Shown here piece after piece: positions 9,058-17,462 of a DNA stretch of 64,000 nucleotides (its first letter is position 1; each line of letters opens with the position of its first letter). Under the pieces are notes generated by a model. That model was not told the DNA's origin and made no database searches. It saw nothing but the letters and a program-made list of their open reading frames with translations. The position numbers were made by a program, and so were the translations under genes. This DNA is from Sphingobium chungbukense. GTDB lineage: Bacteria; Pseudomonadota; Alphaproteobacteria; Sphingomonadales; Sphingomonadaceae. The stretch covers positions 62,001-126,000 of the forward strand of contig NZ_LBIC01000010.1 of the NCBI RefSeq assembly GCF_001005725.1, given 5' to 3'.

Positions 9058-10281
9058 TCAGGCGGCGAGCAGCCGGTTGTTCCAGCCCAGGCGAGCGCGG
9101 GCATCGACCAGTGCGTCGACCAGCGCTTTCATATGAGCCTCGGTGTGGAAAGGCGTGGGCGTCAGCCGCAGCCGCTCCTGCCCGCGCGCGACGGTCGGAT
9201 AGTTGATCGGCTGGACATAGATGTCGTGGCTGGCGAGCAGCAGGTCGCTGGTCGCCTTGCAGAGATGCGCGTCGCCGATGATCAGCGGCACGATATGGCT
9301 CTGCGTGTCGGGAACGGGCATGTCGGCGGCGCGCAACATCACGATCAGCTTGTCCACCGCTGCCTGCTGGAGGGCGCGTTCCTCGCCGCTGTCCTTCAGG
9401 TGTCGGATCGCGGCAGCGGCGCCCGCGGCCAGATGCGGACAGATCGACGTGGTGAAGATGAAGCTGTCGGCGCAGCTGCGGATCACATCGATGAGCAGCG
9501 CGGAACCGGCGACATAGCCGCCCATCACCCCGAACGCCTTGGCGAGCGTGCCTTCGATCACCGTCAGTCGGTGCGACAGTCCTTCGCGCTCGGCGATGCC
9601 GCCGCCGCGCGGGCCATAGAGGCCGACGGCATGGACTTCGTCCAGATAGGTGATGGCGCCATGCTTGTCGGCCACGTCGCAGATCGCGGCGATCGGCGCG
9701 ACATCGCCGTCCATCGAATAGACGCTCTCGAAGGCCACGATCTTCGGCCGATCGGGATCAACCGCACTCATCAGCTCATCGAGGTGGGCGGCATCGTTGT
9801 GCCGGAAGATGAAGCGCTCGGCGCCCGAGCGGCGAATGCCCTCGATCATCGAATTATGGTTGAGTGCGTCCGAGAAGATCGCGCAGTTGGGAAGCACGCG
9901 GCCCAGCGTGCCGAGCGCGGCGAGGTTCGAAATCCAGCCCGAGGTGAAGATCAGCGCGGCTTCCTTGCCGTGAAGATCGGCAAGCTCCGTCTCCAGCGCG
10001 ACATGGCTGCGATTCGTGCCCGAAATGTTGCGCGTGCCGCCGGTGCCCGCCCCGAACTGGTCGATGGCGCCGTGCATTGCCGCCAGCACCTCGGCGTTCT
10101 GGCCCATGCCGAGATAGTCGTTGCTGCACCAGACAGTGACACGGCGCGCCGAACCATCGGGTTCGCGTCGCAAGGCAGTCGGGAACTCGCCTGCGAGGCG
10201 TTCCAGCTCGATGAAGGTGCGATAGCGCCCGTCGAGCTTCATTTCACCGATCAGCGTTTCAAACCGTGCAACATAATCCAT
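9058..10281 (-). CDS. hemA: 5-aminolevulinate synthase (HemA), 407 aa
   Basis: This PLP enzyme condenses glycine and succinyl-CoA to 5-aminolevulinate, the first step of C4-type tetrapyrrole synthesis. Diagnostic segments are CSNDYLGMG (about residues 52-60), GTGGTRNISGTN (79-90), the cofactor-aspartate region YLDEVHAVGLYGPRG, and the PLP lysine K248 in EGTLAKAFG. Length is standard. It is the first gene of hemA-cysI-DUF934-DUF983, which links precursor supply to siroheme use and to the nearby cytochrome oxidases. A MocR regulator is divergently encoded 90 bp away and may control it. Whether a second hemA exists elsewhere cannot be seen. Confidence 0.95.
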   Translation of the reverse strand: MDYVARFETLIGEMKLDGRYRTFIELERLAGEFPTALRREPDGSARRVTVWCSNDYLGMGQNAEVLAAMHGAIDQFGAGTGGTRNISGTNRSHVALETELADLHGKEAALIFTSGWISNLAALGTLGRVLPNCAIFSDALNHNSMIEGIRRSGAERFIFRHNDAAHLDELMSAVDPDRPKIVAFESVYSMDGDVAPIAAICDVADKHGAITYLDEVHAVGLYGPRGGGIAEREGLSHRLTVIEGTLAKAFGVMGGYVAGSALLIDVIRSCADSFIFTTSICPHLAAGAAAAIRHLKDSGEERALQQAAVDKLIVMLRAADMPVPDTQSHIVPLIIGDAHLCKATSDLLLASHDIYVQPINYPTVARGQERLRLTPTPFHTEAHMKALVDALVDARARLGWNNRLLAA

Positions 10282-10362
10282 GGTCTTTGCCTTGCTTCTG
10301 CTATCCCTTGCCGGGGTGGAGGAACACTTCGGACTTGCACCGAATCAATGCAACATACAATA

Positions 10363-10376
10363 TCCATATATATGGA
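10363..10376. promoter_or_regulatory. Perfect 14-bp palindrome in the hemA/mocR divergent region
   Basis: TCCATATATATGGA is self-complementary and overlaps the ATG at 10372, one possible start of the MocR gene. Similar CCAT...ATGG palindromes lie upstream of the second MocR gene at 23966-24013. A role as operator for the MocR protein is inferred from position and similarity. Confidence 0.45.
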
Positions 10377-11793
10377 CACGAAAGCTTGCACAATGGAAGA
10401 CGCACGACCCGCACACGAATGGCGTCCAACAATTCAGGAGGGGGCTAGTCCCCTCTATCTCGCCATCGCAGAAGTGCTCGCGACCGATATCCAGAAGGGC
10501 GTTCTCGTCGCGGGCGACAGGTTGCCGCCGCAGCGGGCGCTGGCGGAGGTGCTCGACATCGACTTCACCACGGTCAGCCGCGCCTATAAGGAAGCGACCA
10601 AGCGCGGGCTGGTCGAAGGCCGGGTGGGGCAGGGCACCTATGTGCGCGCTGGCCGCAGCAGCCGCCCTGCGGCGAGCTTGGCCTCGGGGCTGGTGGACAT
10701 GGGGATGAACCTGCCGCCCAAGTTCGACGATGCGGCTCTGAGTGCGCAGCTCTGGGCGGGAATAGGCGATCTCGAAGCCGATGGCGGCATGGACCTGATC
10801 ATGCGGTATCAGGATGTCGGGGGCACGGCGATAGACCGGCAGGCAGGGGTCGACTGGCTGGCGGATCGCTTGCCGGACCTCTCGGCCGATCGCCTGCTGG
10901 TCTGTCCGGGCGCGCAGAGCGCACTGCTTTCGCTCGTCACCGCGCTTGGCGCAAAGGACGGCCCGGTCGCGGTCGAGGCGCTGACTTACCCTGGTTTCCG
11001 CTCGCTCGCGGCGCATCTTTCCATCGAACTGACGCCCGTCGCAATCGACGACGAGGGGCTTGATCCAGACGATTTCCGGACGGTGTGCCGAACCCGCCAG
11101 CCGCGCATCCTCTATTGTACCCCGACACTGCACAATCCGACGACGGCGACCATGTCCCTCGAGCGTCGCATGGCGATTGTCGCGATCGCACGGGAATATG
11201 GCGTGCAGATCATCGAGGATGACGCCTATGGGAAGCTGTCGCAAAGCCCGCTGCCGCCGCTCGTCGCACTAGCACCCGAGAGTGTCTATCATGTCGCTGG
11301 GCTTTCAAAATGCCTGTCGCCCGCGCTGCGGATCGCCTATGTGGTCGTGCCGGACCTGCGGGCCTCAGTAAGACTTTCCGGCGCCATACGGGCCGCGACG
11401 TCGATAGCCTCGCCACTGGGGGCCGCCATCGCATCACGCTGGATCGATACGGGTTTGGCGGATCAGGTGGTCACCGCCATCCGGGCGGAAACCGAAGCGC
11501 GACGCGCGATCGCCGATCGCCTGCTCGGCCCTCATGGCCTGGTGACCGCTCAAAATGCCTTTCATTCCTGGCTTCCGCTCTCATCGCCCTGGACGCGCGG
11601 GGAGTTCGCCGCTCGACTGCGGCAGGCCGGCATCGGTGTTGTACCGAGCGATTCCTTTGCGATCGTGCACCCTGCCGAGGCGGTTCGTCTTGGGCTGGGC
11701 GCATCCACGACGCGCGAACGTCTGACGGACAGCCTGTCCACCATTCTCGACCTGCTGGAACAGTCACCAGCCATGTCCTCCCTCGTTGTCTAG
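10372..11793 (+). CDS. MocR/PdxR-type GntR regulator with aminotransferase domain, 473 aa
   Basis: The N-terminal GntR winged helix (PLYLAIAEVLATDIQKGVL, then PPQRALAEVLDIDFTTVSRAY and GQGTYV, about residues 25-85) is fused to a fold-type I aminotransferase-like domain. That domain includes PTLHNPTTATM, EDDAYGKL and the PLP-lysine context SKCLSPALRIAY (about residues 310-321). Such proteins are PLP-responsive regulators. It is divergent from hemA, itself PLP-dependent, which suggests control of that operon. The start is uncertain: ATG 10372 overlaps a palindrome, and ATG 10393 (MEDARPAHEW) is equally reasonable; neither has a clear Shine-Dalgarno. A related MocR lies at 24030. Confidence 0.87.
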   Translation: MDTKACTMEDARPAHEWRPTIQEGASPLYLAIAEVLATDIQKGVLVAGDRLPPQRALAEVLDIDFTTVSRAYKEATKRGLVEGRVGQGTYVRAGRSSRPAASLASGLVDMGMNLPPKFDDAALSAQLWAGIGDLEADGGMDLIMRYQDVGGTAIDRQAGVDWLADRLPDLSADRLLVCPGAQSALLSLVTALGAKDGPVAVEALTYPGFRSLAAHLSIELTPVAIDDEGLDPDDFRTVCRTRQPRILYCTPTLHNPTTATMSLERRMAIVAIAREYGVQIIEDDAYGKLSQSPLPPLVALAPESVYHVAGLSKCLSPALRIAYVVVPDLRASVRLSGAIRAATSIASPLGAAIASRWIDTGLADQVVTAIRAETEARRAIADRLLGPHGLVTAQNAFHSWLPLSSPWTRGEFAARLRQAGIGVVPSDSFAIVHPAEAVRLGLGASTTRERLTDSLSTILDLLEQSPAMSSLVV

Positions 11794-11803
11794 CAGGATT
11801 GAA

Positions 11804-11835
11804 TTGACAGTGTATGCATTCAATGTGCATATAAT
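11804..11835 (+). promoter_or_regulatory. Promoter with consensus boxes, 20-bp spacer and inverted repeat
   Basis: TTGACA (11804-11809) and TATAAT (11830-11835) are both perfect sigma-70 hexamers but are separated by 20 bp instead of about 17. The spacer and -10 edge hold the inverted repeat TATGCA-N7-TGCATA (11813-11831). An overlong spacer carrying a palindrome is typical of promoters activated by MerR-family proteins, but no MerR gene is nearby. The gene served would be the hydroxylase at 11956. Confidence 0.5.
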
Positions 11836-11955
11836 ATCTGTCGAATCGCACGATTGATGCGCCACCCACTTTCCGGCGCTCACCGGCTCCCCCACGTCTG
11901 CCCCCTAGCCGGGCGTCGTGCGGTTCGGCGCGTGAAGAGGTGGAAAGACCATAAT

Positions 11956-12714
11956 ATGGAGCAACGGATCTGGAAGCGTCGGCATCAGCTCGATCGCATG
12001 ACGCTTCGCGGCCTGACAGTCGCTTTCTTTCAATATCCGGCGGTGTGGGCCTATCTCCTGCTCGCGTTCGGCTCTGGTGCCCTGGCCTGGATGCGTCCGT
12101 CGTCTTTCTTCCAGAACGCCGCCGCGGTCATTGTCGCGGGCGTCATCTATCCGCTGGTCTGGTATGTCCTGCATCGCTGGGTGCTGCACAGCCGCTGGAT
12201 GTTCAAGTCGCCGCTGACCGCCGGTGTCTGGAAGCGCATCCACTACGACCACCATATCGATCCGAACCATCTCGAGGTGCTGTTCGGTGCGTTATATACG
12301 ACGCTCCCTACGATCGCGGCGGCTACCATACCGATCGGCTGGCTGATTGGAGGCTTCGGTGCGGCTATGGCTGCGTTTGCCGCCGGCCTGCTCATCACCT
12401 GCCTCTATGAGTTCGTCCATTGCGTCGAGCATCTGCCCTACAAGCCGCGCAACGCACTTCTCGCTCAGATGAAGGCGCGCCATCTCGCGCATCATTTCCA
12501 TGACGAGAACGGCAATTACGGTATCACCAATTTCGCCTGGGATCGGCTTTTCGGGACGCTTTACGAACGACGGGATCGGCCAAAGAAGAGCCTGACCGTC
12601 TTCAACCTGGGCTATGACGATGCGGCTGCGCGCCGCTGGCCGTGGGTCGCGCGCAAGTCCGCGGCGCCGATACCCGTGCGGTCCCGCGACGATGGGCGCT
12701 CCCGCAATGCATGA
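11956..12714 (+). CDS. Membrane fatty-acid hydroxylase / sterol desaturase superfamily protein, 252 aa
   Basis: The histidine clusters that bind the di-iron centre are all present: HRWVLH (about residues 76-81), HYDHH (about 96-100), HCVEH (about 155-159) and HLAHHFHDENGNYG (about 176-189). Hydrophobic segments between them indicate an integral membrane enzyme. Family members use O2 to hydroxylate or desaturate lipids, hopanoids or carotenoids; the substrate here is unknown. ATG 11956 is preferred because upstream codons cover a promoter-like region. The 3' end overlaps the hisC-like gene by 8 bases, so the two are co-translated. Confidence 0.82.
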   Translation: MEQRIWKRRHQLDRMTLRGLTVAFFQYPAVWAYLLLAFGSGALAWMRPSSFFQNAAAVIVAGVIYPLVWYVLHRWVLHSRWMFKSPLTAGVWKRIHYDHHIDPNHLEVLFGALYTTLPTIAAATIPIGWLIGGFGAAMAAFAAGLLITCLYEFVHCVEHLPYKPRNALLAQMKARHLAHHFHDENGNYGITNFAWDRLFGTLYERRDRPKKSLTVFNLGYDDAAARRWPWVARKSAAPIPVRSRDDGRSRNA

Positions 12715-13798
12715 GCGCGCCAATATCCGTCGCATGGCAGGCTATGTGCCCGGTGAGAGGCCGGCGGCACCGGCGGTCAAGCTCAATACGAACGAAAACC
12801 CGCTCGCCCCGGGCGACGCGGTCATGCGCGCCTTGTCGGAGATCACACCGGCCATGCTTCAGCGCTATCCTGACCCACTGGCGACAAGGCTTCGGAGCGC
12901 GATCGCAGATTATCATGAGTGTGGGGTGGACCGGGTCATCGTCACTAATGGCAGCGATGAATTGCTCCGACTGGCTGTGACGACATTTGGCGCGCCCGGC
13001 CATGCCATTGGCCTCGTCGAGCCGGGCTACAGTCTCTATGGAGTGCTTGCTCAAATCCAGGATTGTCCGGTCGCCCGGGTCGCGCTCGAGGACGATTGGA
13101 CGATTCCCACAGACATCGCCGCACGCTGGAATAAAGCAGGCGCCAAGCTGGCGTTCCTGGCCAATCCGCAAGCACCCACAGGTGCGCTCCTGTCGGCTCG
13201 TGCGATTGCTCGGTTAGCGGCAGAGTTTCGCGGCGTGCTGCTGGTGGACGAGGCCTATATCGATTTTGTCGATCCGACGCAGGCGCATGATATCGTATCG
13301 CTCATCGATCAGACCGCCAATCTCCTTATCGTGCGGACCCTGAGCAAGGGCCATTCGCTGGCGGGCCTTCGTCTTGGCTATGGTCTGGGCCGAGAGAGCC
13401 TCGTCACCCCGATGCTTACAAAAGTGCGGGACAGCTACAATGTCGACGTGATTGCCCAGCATCTTGGCTGCGCGGCCTTTGCTGACATGGGGCATGCGCG
13501 GACGAGTTGGCAGTTGGTGCGCGAGGAGCGAGATCGGGTCGCACGGGAGTTGGGCGATCTGGGCATCGTGACACTGCCCTCCCAAGCCAATTTCCTGCTC
13601 GCGGACATTCCCTCCGCGTTCGGTGATGCGCAGACGCTGCACGCCTTGCTCGCCAGCCAGGGTGTTCATGTGCGCTGGTTCGATGTCCCGCGTCTCCGCG
13701 GGCGGTTGCGCATCAGCATCGGCACGAGAGCGGAGAATGACCAATTGCTGTCAGCGATCGAGGCAAGCCTTGTCGTCCGCACCCGCTGCGCATCGTGA
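12707..13798 (+). CDS. hisC: Histidinol-phosphate aminotransferase-like PLP enzyme, 363 aa
   Basis: This is a fold-type I aminotransferase of the HisC family. It has the N-terminal KLNTNENPLAPG (about residues 25-36), NGSDELLRL, LANPQAPTGALLS, the cofactor region VDEAYIDF and the PLP lysine in TLSKGHSLAGLRLGYG. Standard HisC interconverts histidinol phosphate and imidazole-acetol phosphate, and some paralogs act on aromatic amino acids. No other his gene is nearby. The position, overlapping a lipid hydroxylase and upstream of ccoN, suggests a paralog with a separate role. Start ATG 12707 gives the usual N-terminus; 12692 is an alternative. Confidence 0.85.
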   Translation: MHERANIRRMAGYVPGERPAAPAVKLNTNENPLAPGDAVMRALSEITPAMLQRYPDPLATRLRSAIADYHECGVDRVIVTNGSDELLRLAVTTFGAPGHAIGLVEPGYSLYGVLAQIQDCPVARVALEDDWTIPTDIAARWNKAGAKLAFLANPQAPTGALLSARAIARLAAEFRGVLLVDEAYIDFVDPTQAHDIVSLIDQTANLLIVRTLSKGHSLAGLRLGYGLGRESLVTPMLTKVRDSYNVDVIAQHLGCAAFADMGHARTSWQLVREERDRVARELGDLGIVTLPSQANFLLADIPSAFGDAQTLHALLASQGVHVRWFDVPRLRGRLRISIGTRAENDQLLSAIEASLVVRTRCAS

Positions 13799-13942
13799 GC
13801 GCAAGCAAATGATCGGTCTCCATCGACTCTTTGAGCGCCGTTGCAGACCGACGCGCACGCCGTCCTGAACCGCGCGTCTCTGCGCTCCCTAACACAACCG
13901 CCTCTGTGCGGGATCTGATGACCACGAAAGCGACGATCCGAC

Positions 13943-15607
13943 ATGACTCAGGAGAAACTGCTGGCAAAGGTGGGCCTCTGGCTCGTGGTGGCATTGCTGG
14001 CGCTGGTCGCTGCCGCACTGGCGAAGGATCACGCCTATGCGGTTCAAATGATAATTATCATGATCGTCGCGCTCGGCGGCGCGGCGGTTACCATGCACCG
14101 CGCGGACTACGAGGCGATGGCGGGCCTTGTCGTGCGGCCGCCGCAACGGGTCGATGTCTACGACGATGATCCGATTCGCTGGGGTGTGCTGGCAACGGTG
14201 TTCTGGGCGATCGCGGGCTTTTCAGCCGGACTGTTCATCGCGCTCCAACTCGTCTTCCCGGCCCTCAACTTCGGCAGCGAGTTCACGACGTTCGGGCGTC
14301 TACGGCCGCTCCACACCTCGGTGGTCATCTTCGCATTCGGCGGAAACGCCTTGATCGCGACCAGCTTCTACGTCGTCCAGCGCACCTGCCGCGCGCGCCT
14401 GGCCTTCCCCTCGCTCGCCCGCTTCGTCTTCTGGGGATATCAGCTTTTCCTGGTGCTGGCGGCGTCCGGCTACGTCCTGGGAATCACTGAATCGCGCGAA
14501 TATGCCGAGCCTGAATGGATCGCCGATCTCTGGTTGCTCGTCGTGTGGGTAGCTTATGGTGTCGTGTTCATCGGCACGCTGGCGAGGCGGAATGAACCGC
14601 ATATCTACGTCGCCAACTGGTTCTACCTGTCTTTCATCATCAGCATCGCGATGCTGCACGTCGTCAACAATCTGGCGATCCCGGTCAGCATCTTCAGCTC
14701 CAAATCCTATTCCTTGTTCGCTGGCGTGCAGGATGCGTTGACGCAATGGTGGTACGGCCACAACGCGGTTGCCTTCTTCCTGACCGTGCCATTTTTGGCG
14801 ATGATGTATTATTTCGTGCCGAAGCAGGCAGAGCGGCCGGTGTATAGCTACCGGCTTTCTATCCTGCATTTCTGGTCGCTTATCTTCATCTACATCTGGG
14901 CAGGTCCGCACCATCTTCACTATACCGCGCTGCCCGACTGGGCGCAGACGCTGGGCATGGTCTTTTCGGTCATCCTGTGGATGCCGAGCTGGGGCGGCAT
15001 GATCAACGGGCTGATGACGCTGAACGGCGCGTGGGACAAGATCCGCACAGATCCCATCATCCGCATGATGGTCTTTGCGCTCGCCTTCTACGGCATGGCC
15101 ACGTTCGAGGGGCCGATGATGTCGATCAAGGCGGTCAACAGCCTGTCGCACTACACTGACTGGACGATCGGTCATGTCCATGCCGCCGCGCTCGGCTGGA
15201 ACGGCATGATTACCTTTGCAGCGCTTTATTATCTGACTCCGCGCCTGTGGGGTCGCCAACGGCTTTATTCGATCCGCATGGTCAACTGGCACTTCTGGCT
15301 CGCGACCGCCGGTATCGTACTCTACGCCTCGTCGATGTGGGTTGCCGGCATCATGCAAGGCCTGATGTGGCGCGAATATGGAAGTAACGGTTACCTCGTC
15401 TACGCCTTTGCCGAAGTCGTGGCCGCAATGAAGCCCTATTATTTCATCCGTGCGATGGGCGGCGTCCTTTACCTTGCCGGCGGAGCCGTGATGATCTGCA
15501 ACATCTGGCTCACGATCATCGGCCGCCAGCGGCGTGAGGCCCCCATGAACAACCCCGCCTTCGACCCGGCCCGGGATCGCCCGATCCTGCCTGTGGCAGC
15601 GGAATAG
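13943..15607 (+). CDS. ccoN: cbb3-type cytochrome c oxidase subunit I (CcoN), 554 aa
   Basis: This is the catalytic heme-copper subunit of the high-affinity C-type oxidase, with about twelve or more transmembrane helices. Heme and CuB ligand contexts are visible: RPLHTSVVIFAFGGNAL (low-spin heme histidine), WWYGHNAVAFFLT (CuB histidine), the WAGPHHLHYTALPDW pair of histidines, and HYTDWTIGHVHAAALGWNG for heme ligation. The N-terminus carries an extra hydrophobic pair before VYDDDPIRWG. It leads the ccoNOQPGHIS cluster and lies 144 bp after the hisC-like gene. I saw no clear FNR box (TTGAT-N4-ATCAA) in that gap. Confidence 0.97.
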   Translation: MTQEKLLAKVGLWLVVALLALVAAALAKDHAYAVQMIIIMIVALGGAAVTMHRADYEAMAGLVVRPPQRVDVYDDDPIRWGVLATVFWAIAGFSAGLFIALQLVFPALNFGSEFTTFGRLRPLHTSVVIFAFGGNALIATSFYVVQRTCRARLAFPSLARFVFWGYQLFLVLAASGYVLGITESREYAEPEWIADLWLLVVWVAYGVVFIGTLARRNEPHIYVANWFYLSFIISIAMLHVVNNLAIPVSIFSSKSYSLFAGVQDALTQWWYGHNAVAFFLTVPFLAMMYYFVPKQAERPVYSYRLSILHFWSLIFIYIWAGPHHLHYTALPDWAQTLGMVFSVILWMPSWGGMINGLMTLNGAWDKIRTDPIIRMMVFALAFYGMATFEGPMMSIKAVNSLSHYTDWTIGHVHAAALGWNGMITFAALYYLTPRLWGRQRLYSIRMVNWHFWLATAGIVLYASSMWVAGIMQGLMWREYGSNGYLVYAFAEVVAAMKPYYFIRAMGGVLYLAGGAVMICNIWLTIIGRQRREAPMNNPAFDPARDRPILPVAAE

Positions 15608-15617
15608 GAGCGCAGAG

Positions 15618-16355
15618 ATGGCCACCCGGATCGTCGATCAGCATAAGCGCATCGAGCGCAACGTTACTGTCCTTGCAATCCTCGCCTTCATCGCGGTCGC
15701 GATCGGTGGGATTGTCGAGATCGCGCCTCTCTTCTGGATCGACAGCACTGTCGAGAAGGTCGATGGCGTGCGTCCCCATACACCGCTCGAGCTGGCCGGG
15801 CGCGACATCTATGTGCGCGAGGGCTGTTATAGCTGCCACAGCCAGCAGGTCCGTCCGTTCCGCGACGAGGTAGAGCGCTATGGTCACTACAGCCTGGCCG
15901 CCGAAAGCATGTATGACCATCCCTTCCAGTGGGGATCGAAGCGGACCGGCCCGGATCTCGCCCGCGTCGGCGGACGCTATTCGGACGAGTGGCATGTCCA
16001 GCATCTGAAAGACCCGCGCGCGGTCGTGCCAGAGTCGGTGATGCCGCCTTATGCTTTCCTCGCGGAAAGACCGCTCGCCGTGAAGGGAATCGGCGATCAT
16101 CTGACCGCTCTTCGCCGCGCCGGCGTTCCCTATTCCGACGACGCTGTCCGCAATGCCGAGACCGATCTCCTCGCCCAGGTCGATCCGGATGCCGATCATG
16201 ACGATCTGCTGAAGCGTTATCCCAGGGCGCAGGTCCGCGACTTCGACGGCAATCCAGACGCCGTGACGGAGATGGACGCACTGGTCGCCTATCTCCAGAT
16301 GCTCGGAACGCTCGTCGACTTCGATGCCGCCAAGGCGCAGGAGCAGCCGCGGTGA
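15618..16355 (+). CDS. ccoO: cbb3 oxidase mono-heme cytochrome c subunit (CcoO), 245 aa
   Basis: A membrane anchor at about residues 18-38 precedes a periplasmic domain with a single c-heme site, CYSCH (C70, C73, H74), and a distal methionine probably in ESVMPPYAF. The protein relays electrons from CcoP to CcoN. It starts 10 bp after ccoN, and its stop overlaps the GTG start of ccoQ by four bases. Length is typical. Confidence 0.96.
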   Translation: MATRIVDQHKRIERNVTVLAILAFIAVAIGGIVEIAPLFWIDSTVEKVDGVRPHTPLELAGRDIYVREGCYSCHSQQVRPFRDEVERYGHYSLAAESMYDHPFQWGSKRTGPDLARVGGRYSDEWHVQHLKDPRAVVPESVMPPYAFLAERPLAVKGIGDHLTALRRAGVPYSDDAVRNAETDLLAQVDPDADHDDLLKRYPRAQVRDFDGNPDAVTEMDALVAYLQMLGTLVDFDAAKAQEQPR

Positions 16356-16534
16356 GCTACGAGAGCGTTCGCGATTTCGCTGCCGGCTTCGGCTTTTTCT
16401 TCATGGCGTCCACTTATGTCGTAGCTGTCGCCTGGACGTTCCGGCGCCGCGCGCGCGCGGCGCATGAGCGCGCGGCCATGATAATCTTCGAAGACGACCC
16501 GACCCTGCCGAAGGAGACCGGCCGTGGCCGATAA
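16352..16534 (+). CDS. ccoQ: cbb3 oxidase small subunit CcoQ (FixQ), 60 aa
   Basis: This is a single-helix protein (hydrophobic segment about residues 13-29, FGFFFMASTYVVAVAWTF, then Arg-rich). It belongs to the CcoQ/FixQ family, which stabilises the assembled oxidase. It starts at GTG 16352, inside the end of ccoO, and overlaps ccoP by 11 bases. Its position between ccoO and ccoP is diagnostic. Confidence 0.9.
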   Translation: MSYESVRDFAAGFGFFFMASTYVVAVAWTFRRRARAAHERAAMIIFEDDPTLPKETGRGR

Positions 16535-17462
16535 GAAACGTATCGACGAGGTGACAGGCGTCTCTACCGCCGGTCATGAATGGGATGGCATCGAGGAACT
16601 CGACAACCCAATGCCGCGCTGGTGGCTATGGGCCTTCTATGCCAGCATCGCCTGGGGCGTCGTTTATGTGGTGCTGTTCCCGGCGTGGCCGCTAGTCCAC
16701 GGCGCCACACAGGGCGTTCTGGGCTGGAGCAGCCATGGGCAGTTCGAAAAGGAACTGGCCGCCGACCAACTGAAAAAAGCGCCAATCCGTGCCGCCATCG
16801 ATCGCACTCCGATCGAGCAAATTCCAGACAATCCTGCATTGTTCGAGGCTGCTGTCGAGGGGGGACGCTCTGCCTTCAAGGTGCACTGCGTTCAGTGTCA
16901 CGGGTCGGGTGCGGCGGGAGGCAAGGGCTATCCCAATCTCAACGACGACGACTGGTTGTGGGGGGGCAATATCGCCGAGATCCACTACACGATCGCCCAC
17001 GGCGTGCGGAATCCCGATCATGACAAGACGCGTCTCTCGCAAATGCCGGCCTTCGGCCGCGACGGGATACTCCAACCCGAGGAGGTCAGCGACGTCGTTT
17101 CCTATGTCCGCCTCATCTCGAAACAAGAGCAGGCAAGCCCCTCCGCACAGCGTGGCGCGAAGATATTCGCGGACAATTGCGCGGTGTGTCACGGGACTCG
17201 CGGTGAGGGCAATCGCCAGTTTGGCGCGCCCAAACTCTCTGACGCGATCTGGCTCTATGGAGGCGACCGCGACGCGCTCACCGCGTCCGTGACCAATGCA
17301 CGCTACGGCGTGATGCCGGCATGGGGCGCGCGGCTCGATCCTGTGACGATCAAGATGCTCGCCACCTATGTCCATGCGCTCGGAGGCGGCGAAGCGCTTC
17401 CGGACAAGGCGACGGCACGACCGGCAGCCGCCGGAAAGGCAACTCAAGATGTCAAAGATTGA
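16524..17462 (+). CDS. ccoP: cbb3 oxidase di-heme cytochrome c subunit (CcoP), 312 aa
   Basis: The start codon is GTG (MADKKRIDEVTG). An N-terminal DGIEELDNPMPRWW segment, typical of CcoP, leads into one membrane helix. Two periplasmic c-type heme sites follow: CVQCHGSG at about residue 120 and CAVCHGTRGEG at about residue 217. CcoP accepts electrons from soluble or bc1-linked cytochromes. Its 3' end overlaps the ccoG start by 14 bases. Confidence 0.96.
   Translation: MADKKRIDEVTGVSTAGHEWDGIEELDNPMPRWWLWAFYASIAWGVVYVVLFPAWPLVHGATQGVLGWSSHGQFEKELAADQLKKAPIRAAIDRTPIEQIPDNPALFEAAVEGGRSAFKVHCVQCHGSGAAGGKGYPNLNDDDWLWGGNIAEIHYTIAHGVRNPDHDKTRLSQMPAFGRDGILQPEEVSDVVSYVRLISKQEQASPSAQRGAKIFADNCAVCHGTRGEGNRQFGAPKLSDAIWLYGGDRDALTASVTNARYGVMPAWGARLDPVTIKMLATYVHALGGGEALPDKATARPAAAGKATQDVKD

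Noticed and set aside
8144..9136. Long plus-strand open frame of 330 codons across cysI
   Set aside because: It is antisense to the cysI/hemA genes, rich in Arg, Ala and Gly with no motif, a usual GC-skew shadow of a high-GC gene.
9133..10371. Plus-strand extension of the MocR frame upstream of 10372
   Set aside because: The added about 413 codons run antisense to hemA and show no GntR or aminotransferase features; the winged helix begins only after 10372.
13799..13942. FNR/Anr box upstream of ccoN
   Set aside because: No TTGAT-N4-ATCAA-like site is visible; TTGAG near 13831 lacks the second half.
14300..15625. Minus-strand frame of 441 codons opposite ccoN
   Set aside because: The translation is His/Arg/Asp-rich and low-complexity, mirrors the ccoN codons, and has no domain features.
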